From: Akebia trifoliata
Lineage: Eukaryota > Streptophyta > Magnoliopsida > Ranunculales > Lardizabalaceae
Reading direction: 5' to 3'
DNA: 64,000 bases
NCBI GenBank assembly: GCA_017979445.1
Contig: CM030704.1
Location: 16,227,658-16,291,657 of the forward strand
Part shown: positions 58,654-64,000 of the stretch, one piece after another
Layout of the letters: the number at the start of each line of letters is the position of its first letter
How positions within the stretch are numbered: the stretch's first letter is position 1
The notes under the pieces: model-generated
What the model saw: only the letters and a program-made list of their open reading frames with translations
What the model was told of the DNA's origin: nothing
Databases searched by the model: none
Made by a program: the position numbers and the translations under genes

Positions 58654-59078
58654 CGATGCAATCAGATCTGGAAATTTAGACTAATTTGTGTGAAAACTTC
58701 AAGAGAAGTTGAATAGTTAAGTAGGAAGAGAAAACTCTCTATCTAGAATCTATTTCATTCAACTAAAAACTGATTTACAACTACATTCGGTGGCCTATTT
58801 ATAGGCAAAACAGAAACATAACAGCCCAAGTGAAATGACTACACTACCCTTATATGAATGACTTAAAGCAACAAAATGAAACTAAAGAGAAGTTAACAAT
58901 ACTAACTAACTAACTCCCACAACTAACTATTTTTGATTGTCACTAACAGAAATAACAAACAACTAACTAACTAATTAACTTGCTAACTCCAACAACTAAC
59001 TATAGCAGAAATATTAAACAAATGGAAACTAACACAGAACACTAAGGGTAGAAGACAAGAAATTTATCCACTGCATCA
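58654..59078 (-). repeat. 3' LTR of element G
   Basis: CGATGCAATCAGATCTGGAA (first base changed from T) to CACTGCATCA. TATA-like CTATAAATAG on the minus strand at about 58794-58803. Confidence 0.93.
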
Positions 59079-59093
59079 GACTTCCCCTCTAAA
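59079..59093 (-). other. Polypurine tract of element G
   Basis: GACTTCCCCTCTAAAG, reverse of a purine-rich CTTTAGAGGGGAAGTC next to the 3' LTR. Confidence 0.8.
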
Positions 59094-59106
59094 GAAAAAC
59101 TTGTCC

Positions 59107-59634
59107 TCAAGTTGGAGTAGCATCAGTATCGCCCACGTCAGCAGCATAATAATGTACAAGATACTTCATATTGAAGAAATTAGAACTATTTAAATGTGGA
59201 GGAAGTTTTACTTTATAAGCATTGTCATTTATCTTTCGCAAGACCTTGCAAGGATCCACTTTTCTAGCATTTAGCTTCATATAAGTTTCCTTGTGGTTGT
59301 CTTTTTTTGCTCTAGATCGTCCATACAAGATCTCTTTTAATGAAATAAATTTTCGTCTGTGCACATCAGCAGTTGCCTTGCATTTGGCATTAGACTCCTC
59401 AATTTTGGCCCTCATTTGAGCATGAGCAGTCTTCATATATGTTGCCATACCCCATTCCTTGTTTATCTTATTCAAAATTGGTAAATGAGCCAAATCCACA
59501 CACATTCTCCAAGTACTATCCTTCTTGGGAGTCAAATGGGTTGGAACCGCCCAAGGGCTAAGACTAGGCTGAATATAACCTTTGTCCAGAAGTGCCCCAA
59601 CCTGTTTTTGTAGCTCCTTCTCTTTAGGCATCAT
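59107..59634 (-). pseudogene. pol: Element G pol: RT N-terminus joined to integrase C-terminus
   Basis: 175 codons. Residues about 1-55 are the start of gypsy RT: KEKELQKQVGALLDKGYIQP, WAVPTHLTPKKD, WRMCVDLAHLPILNKI. From about residue 62 the sequence is integrase C-terminal: TAHAQMRAKIEESNAKCKA, then DPCKVLRKINDNAYKVKLPP and NSSNFFNMKYLVHY. The RT palm, RNase H and integrase core are all missing, so an in-frame deletion fused the two ends. The open frame is retained, but no catalytic residue remains. Confidence 0.85.
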
Positions 59635-60109
59635 TCAATAAGCTTCCTTAGTAGGAAGTGCTGAACTGGGTATTAGATCAATACAATATTTAATATCTTG
59701 CATAAAAGGGAATTTGAGAGGCAATTCTCGAGAGAAAACTTTAGCATATTGCTCCGTTCCTCAACATCCTTTGGCACCTCAGAAACAACAATTTCTTCTT
59801 CTGGAATCAAGGCAAAGATGTACCAAGATTCAAGACTCCTTTATAAAACTCTTGGCAGTAAGCAAAGTGGTTATGTGAGGCTTAGAACTCACTTTATCCT
59901 TCATTGGTAGCAAAGTCCAATCTCCCTTACTTTGATGATTAGGAACAAGGAGAGTTTCCTCATCATGAGTGCTAGTGCTTCTTCTTCAAGATCTCCACCA
60001 ATCTCTTCATTTAGGGACTGGTCCTAGATGGGGAGCTCTTCTACTGGTTTTATTTTCACAATTTCCTCACTTTGATGCTTAAGAATAAGGAGAGTTTTCC
60101 TCATCATGA
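59635..60109 (-). other. Element G protease/linker remnant
   Basis: Between gag and RT; no clear protease motif (DTG/DSG) seen. Overlapping short frames on both strands are broken gag-pro sequence. Confidence 0.5.
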
Positions 60110-60464
60110 GTGCTAGCCCTTCTTCTCCATCAAGGCCAATGTCCTTATTGGGAGGTTGATCATAGATGGGTAGCTCTTCATTTGGTTTTGATTCCACCAT
60201 TTCCTCCAATAAAAATGCTTTATTGCGAGCACCATTTGCCTTCCTACAGTCCGAAGACTGGTGCTCGGGCTTACCAAATTTTTAGAACTTGAAGTTGCCA
60301 CCTTGGAACTGATTTCGAGTCCTAATCGATTTGTATGGGACTGATTAGGGGCAGTAGGAATAGAATTTGCCGGTTGTTCAACTCTAACAGCATCACTCTT
60401 ACTCATACTATACGTCTTGTCTACCTTGGTATCAACTCAGAATGGTTGCCAGCCCTAGAGTCAC
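60110..60464 (-). pseudogene. gag: Element G gag, C-terminal part (zinc-knuckle region)
   Basis: Shifting frames carry a decayed knuckle region (KFGKPEHQSSDCRKANGA) and the acidic tail EEMVESKPNEELPIYDQPP and DIGLDGEEGLALMM, usual before the protease in chromoviruses. Confidence 0.65.
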
Positions 60465-61330
60465 CTTGGGACCAGTGTTGTCAAATGCGGTCGCATATGC
60501 TATTTTCAAAATAAAAATCGCATATGCTATCATTGCATTGACCCAAAACATGCCATTGCATAATATGCAATGGGATATCTTTGTATGTGATGGCATACTG
60601 TAGTATGCGATGGCATATTGTCCACACAATTTTTCATTTTTATTTTTTAGCTTAAATTCACTTTTCTTCTATAAATACCCCACTTCTAATCCTCTCTCCT
60701 TTTACAACATCTCTTCTACCTTCTAATCTCTTTCTTACTCGCAAAACCTCAAAATCTTAAATCTCATAATATTTTCTACTACACTCACATAATTATAAAT
60801 AATTTTTAATCTCTACTCTACCCATTACTCTCAAAGTTCAAGTCTCAACTCAGGTCACTCTCATTCTCAACTCTCAAGACTTAAAGACAAAGAAAGCTAT
60901 CAAGAAGCAAGATTTTGAAGATTAAGATTCAACTATTCAAGAATCAACATTCAAGGTCAACCTTCAAGATTGATCATGAATTCAAGATTCAAGTTCAAAT
61001 ATCAATATTCATCATCAATACTTGAGAGAGTTGACTTTGTATGACTATATCTAGTTCCTTAGGCATTTCTCTTTGAGTATTTGTATGACTATTTCTTTTT
61101 GACTTATTGTTGACTACTTTTAGTCTTTATTATTATATATGAATGGAAATGGAATTATGATTTATTTGAGCACTTTTTAATTTATTCTGCCCTTTTCTAG
61201 AAGTTTTCAGCATTTTTTTAGCATTTTCTGCATTTTTTCCCAATTTGTTTTGAAGCATGCTAAGTGTGAAATCACATATGTGGACAACATGTGCTGGTCG
61301 CATATGCTATTTAACAACATTGCTTGGGAC
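60465..61330. mobile_element. hAT-type element 1 (60473-61322), 8-bp duplication CTTGGGAC
   Basis: TIRs CAGTGTTGTCAAATGCGG and (reverse) CAATGTTGTTAAATAGC, the standard hAT terminus. CTTGGGAC at 60465-60472 and 61323-61330. 850 bp, no transposase. GCATATGC-type palindromes recur near both ends as subterminal repeats. Inside is a promoter-like stretch (CTATAAATACCCC at about 60670, then a CT-rich leader), perhaps kept from an autonomous parent. Confidence 0.92.
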
Positions 61331-61913
61331 TAGGGCTGTCAATGGATGCTTATTAGTTCGGATACAACAATATCCGAATCCGAAATTTTTATCTGATATC
61401 CGAATTCGAATTCAAATCTGACAGATGTTCTAAAACTCTATCCGAATTCGAATCCGATTATCTTATCGGATATCGGATAATATCCGATTAGAATACGAAT
61501 AATTTGTATATAAAAAAACATAATTTTTGCCTTACCAAATTGATTTTTCATTATTAAAAAAAAAACTATTATATATTATATTATTTATATAATAAATAAA
61601 TAAATAAAATAATATATATTATATTATTTATATAAAAATTAATCAAATAAAATAATATATATCATATATTATTTTGAATCGGATATTATCGGATTTGAAA
61701 TGTTAATATCCTTGTTTATCAATAAATTCATCTTTATCGATCAATAAAAAAAAATGTTAATATCCAAATCCGTATCCGATAATGATTCGAATATATAAAA
61801 CTACCCGAATTCGAATTCGATATCCAAAATTTTCGTATAATATCCGATTTTTCGAATTCGATTTCGAATCAGATTCGAATTTTTGACTATCTATCGATAC
61901 TCCTACTTGGGAC
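61323..61913. mobile_element. hAT-type element 2 (61331-61905), sharing the CTTGGGAC duplication
   Basis: TIRs TAGGGCTGTCAATGGAT and (reverse) TAGGAGTATCGATAGAT. Flanked by CTTGGGAC at 61323-61330 (shared with element 1) and again at 61906-61913. 575 bp, filled with ATCCGAATTCGAATTC-type palindromic repeats, no transposase. Of the widespread 'TAGGGCTGTCAAT' non-autonomous hAT type. Confidence 0.9.
61698..61765 (+). mobile_element. Ultra-short LINE insertion inside hAT element 2
   Basis: ATGTTAATATCC at 61700-61711 and 61754-61765 flank about 42 bp: TTGTTTATCAATAAATTCAT then CTTTATCGATCAAT plus A(9). The body matches the LINE 3' end at 56375-56400 (ATCTTTATCGATCAAAA). It is a severely 5'-truncated LINE. 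Confidence 0.82.
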
Positions 61914-62730
61914 TGTTGTACATACCTTGGTATACTCCTATTTTGTTACTTCTCCACCGACAAAGCTCTTCCGAAACATGTGGAATAAGGATATCTTGAA
62001 TAGAAACCTTCAAGCCACTAAGATATCTTGCAATCATTTGTTCTTCGATTTTGTTCAAATCAATTCTTGTTTCGAATTGATAGAACTCCTTTGTCTATTC
62101 AACCACACACTCTCATGTTGTTGAAGATTGTGCAAGGCTTTATACATAGTTTGAAAGGAAGAAATTTCTCCTTATGTTTCTTCTTCATTTTGCACCAATC
62201 GTTGATCTTCCCTTTACATCTTTGAACTCGACTCACTTGCAATTGTTCCCACCATGCGGAGTTTCTTCTCATGAGCTTGATGAAAACTAATTTCACCATC
62301 CGCTCATCGAAAACCTCATAATACTCGAATACTTGTTCAAAGTATTAATCCGATCATCAAATTCATCCTTGAGACTACTTGAAATTCCGATTGAACTAAT
62401 TTGATACTATTCTCCAATAGGAAATTACTACTCCAATTCATCCCTAAAGAATTTTCAAAACCAGAGGAGTTCAAGTTAGAAGTATCATCGTCTTTGAACA
62501 TAGAGCCAGGACTTTGAGGCCTTTGAGGTTGCTCTATTGGAGATTGAAGGCGTTGAATCATTTCAGTTAAAGCCTCAAATTGTCTTCGAAGGTGTGCCTG
62601 AACTTGTTGATGAAGAAGTTCCATCTCAACTTATGGATTAGGATGTTGTGCTGCCACATTTTCTTACGGATTAATAGCTACATTGACATGTTGCCGACCA
62701 CACTGATTTCGTCCTCGTGGTTGTCAATTC
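61914..62730 (-). pseudogene. gag: Element G gag, N-terminal and capsid part
   Basis: N-terminal RGRNQCGRQHVNVAINP then (62624-62337) QVQAHLRRQFEALTEMIQRL, a coiled-coil-like start. The capsid region (62299-62099) has WWEQLQVSR, KINDWCKMKKKHKEKFLPF. Frames shift between parts. Continues at 60464 past the two hAT elements. Confidence 0.78.
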
Positions 62731-63177
62731 ATTTCGAACATCTGATGGCATATCTTCAATAGTTGAATTCCAAAATTTTTCAGATCTGGAAATCTAAAAT
62801 TTCAGCTGAGTTGAAGTTTTTTGCAATTACAATAGATCTGAAACTGGAAACATATATGAAAATCTGCAATCTTCAATAAATCTGAAATTGAAACAGATTT
62901 GAAAAAATCTGTAATCTTCAACAGATCTGGAGTTGGAAACATATCTAAAAATCAGCAACTTCAACAAATCTGAAAGTCTGCTACATTCAACATATATGAA
63001 AATCTGCAAACTTCAGCAAATAAAAAAAATCTGCAATCTTCAGCAAATAAAAAAATCAGCAACCTTACTAATCTGGAGTTGGAAACAAGTCTGAAAATCT
63101 GTAACTTCAACATTTGCAATCTTCAACAGATCTGAAATTAGATTGAACTTCTCTTTAAATTAGATTGAATTCTCTTT
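62731..63177 (-). repeat. Element G leader with short tandem repeats
   Basis: About ten degenerate ~25-40-bp repeats of the type AATCTGCAATCTTCAACAGATCTGAAATTGGAAACA (shown here as the consensus halves AATCTGCAATCTTCAACAGA and TCTGAAATTGGAAACA). The 60-codon frame at 62827 is a repeat artefact. Confidence 0.8.
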
Positions 63178-63189
63178 GTTCGGATACCA
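63178..63189 (-). other. Primer binding site of element G
   Basis: Minus-strand TGGTATCCGAAC two bases from the LTR; looks like a changed Met-type site (TGGTATCAGAGC). Confidence 0.7.
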
Positions 63190-63191
63190 AA

Positions 63192-63598
63192 TGATGCAAT
63201 CAGATCTGAAAATTTGGATTAGTTTGTGTGAAAACTTCAAGAGAAGTTAAGTAGGAAGAGAAAACTCTCTCTCTCTAGAATCCATTCAACTAAAAACTGA
63301 TTTACAACTACATTCGATGGACTATTTATAGGCAAAACAAAAACGTAACAGCCCAAGTGAAATGACTACACTACCCTTACATGAACAGTTAAAGTAATAA
63401 AAAGAAAACTAAAGAGAAACTAACAAGACTAATTAACTAACTCCGACAACTAACTATTTCACGTTGTTGCTAACAGAAATAAAAAATTATTAACTAGCTA
63501 ACTCCAACAATTGACTATAACAAAAATAACAAACAAATGAAAACTAACACGCAACACTAAGTCTAGATTAGAAGACAACAAACTTATGCACTGCATCA
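63192..63598 (-). repeat. 5' LTR of element G
   Basis: TGATGCAATCAGATCTGAAA to CACTGCATCA, pairing with 58654-59078. TATA-like CTATAAATAG region (minus) at about 63322-63331. Confidence 0.93.
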
Positions 63599-63603
63599 TC
63601 ATA

Positions 63604-64000
63604 TCTACTTACTTTTTATCAACTCTTACATTTGAAAACTCATGGAGCAAGTTTGACCTTTGTAATATTTAAACTGATTAGCTTTAAATTACAAAGTAAT
63701 CTAGGTTGGTTAATCCAACAGGAATCCTCTTTATCTTTGAGAAAAAATGACCCCCTCATCCCCCAACAACCAGGCATTTCCTGCCATCAAAGTACTTTCA
63801 ACCATCGAAGTGCCCCCGTGGAAGTTTTTACTAAAATGGAAGGTAGGTAAGCTCCAAGGATGGAATGGGGGGCTAAACACCCTAGACTGCCGCACACTAT
63901 TTTCTATTACCAAAGAGCATTCTTCCCAAGGCTCTAGATGCCTAGCACCAAAAACACAATACCTATGTAATGCGGGATGAACATCAAGTCAACAGTCTAA
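63604..64000 (+). other. Intron 8, part after element G
   Basis: Resumes host intron after the TCATA duplication. No later nucleotidase exon is recognised; the 72-77-codon frames here have no domain. Confidence 0.5.

Larger units (their letters stand above)
58649..63603 (-). mobile_element. Element G: complete Ty3/gypsy deletion derivative (58654-63598) with TCATA duplications
   Basis: TCATA at 58649-58653 and 63599-63603 flank LTRs of 425 and 407 bp. The interior has, on the minus strand, PBS (63178-63189), gag (about 62730-60110, split by two hAT elements), a reduced pol (59634-59107) and a polypurine tract (59079-59093). It resembles chromovirus-type gypsy pol. It lies in intron 8, opposite to the host gene. 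Non-autonomous. Confidence 0.93.

Noticed and set aside
63747..63980. Candidate nucleotidase exon 9
   Set aside because: Protein does not resemble the expected family sequence after exon 8 and the borders do not fit the phase.

Overview
The window is eudicot-like plant nuclear DNA: spliced GT-AG exons, AT-rich spacers, and long arrays of nested LTR retrotransposons. I cannot name the species. The only host gene I can support is a HAD-superfamily 5'-nucleotidase (NT5DC/IMP-GMP-specific type) on the + strand. Its exons 1-8 lie between about 45,728 and 57,444; the 3' exons must lie beyond base 64,000. Everything before about 41,200, and much of the gene's introns, is transposon.

Layout of 1-41,200: at least six LTR elements, mostly nested. 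(A) 1-6355, +, 3' half of a Ty3/gypsy Tat-like element: degenerate integrase, a long 3' UTR with a ~52-bp satellite array, a polypurine tract and the 3' LTR. It sits in the 5' LTR of (B). (B) 6356-23618, +, is a second Tat-like element: RNase H and integrase, then a fragment of a host HD-ZIP IV homeobox gene (START domain, no introns) between pol and the 3' LTR. (C) 8732-18503, -, is inserted in the last codons of B's integrase with a perfect 5-bp duplication (GACGG). It has both LTRs and a gag but no pol. (D) 24154-33714, -, is a gag-less sibling of C that itself carries a 1.86-kb solo LTR with its own duplication (GTAAC). (E) 35341-37214, -, is a 5' LTR plus leader of the A/C/D family. (F) 37215-41198, -, is a Tekay/Del-like element with a ~3-kb LTR, cut by E. 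A, C, D and E share LTR ends (TGTAGACACC...GCTTTCA), so A-like elements are the likely source of enzymes for the defective C and D copies.

41,200-45,700 is AT-rich and mostly unassigned. It contains two small reading frames (42105-42575 and 42804-43130) that may be remnants of an endogenous pararetrovirus, and a strong ~150-bp foldback just upstream of the nucleotidase gene.

45,728-64,000: the nucleotidase gene with introns swollen by LINE fragments (introns 4 and 7), a decayed Ty1/copia element (intron 7), and in intron 8 a complete 4.9-kb gypsy element (G, 58654-63598, duplication TCATA). G's pol is reduced to an RT N-terminus joined to an integrase C-terminus. Its gag is split by two hAT-type elements placed back to back at the same 8-bp target (CTTGGGAC occurs three times). 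The second hAT carries a LINE insertion of about 42 bp. Insertion order can be read at several nested junctions, which makes the window a good record of sequential transposition.
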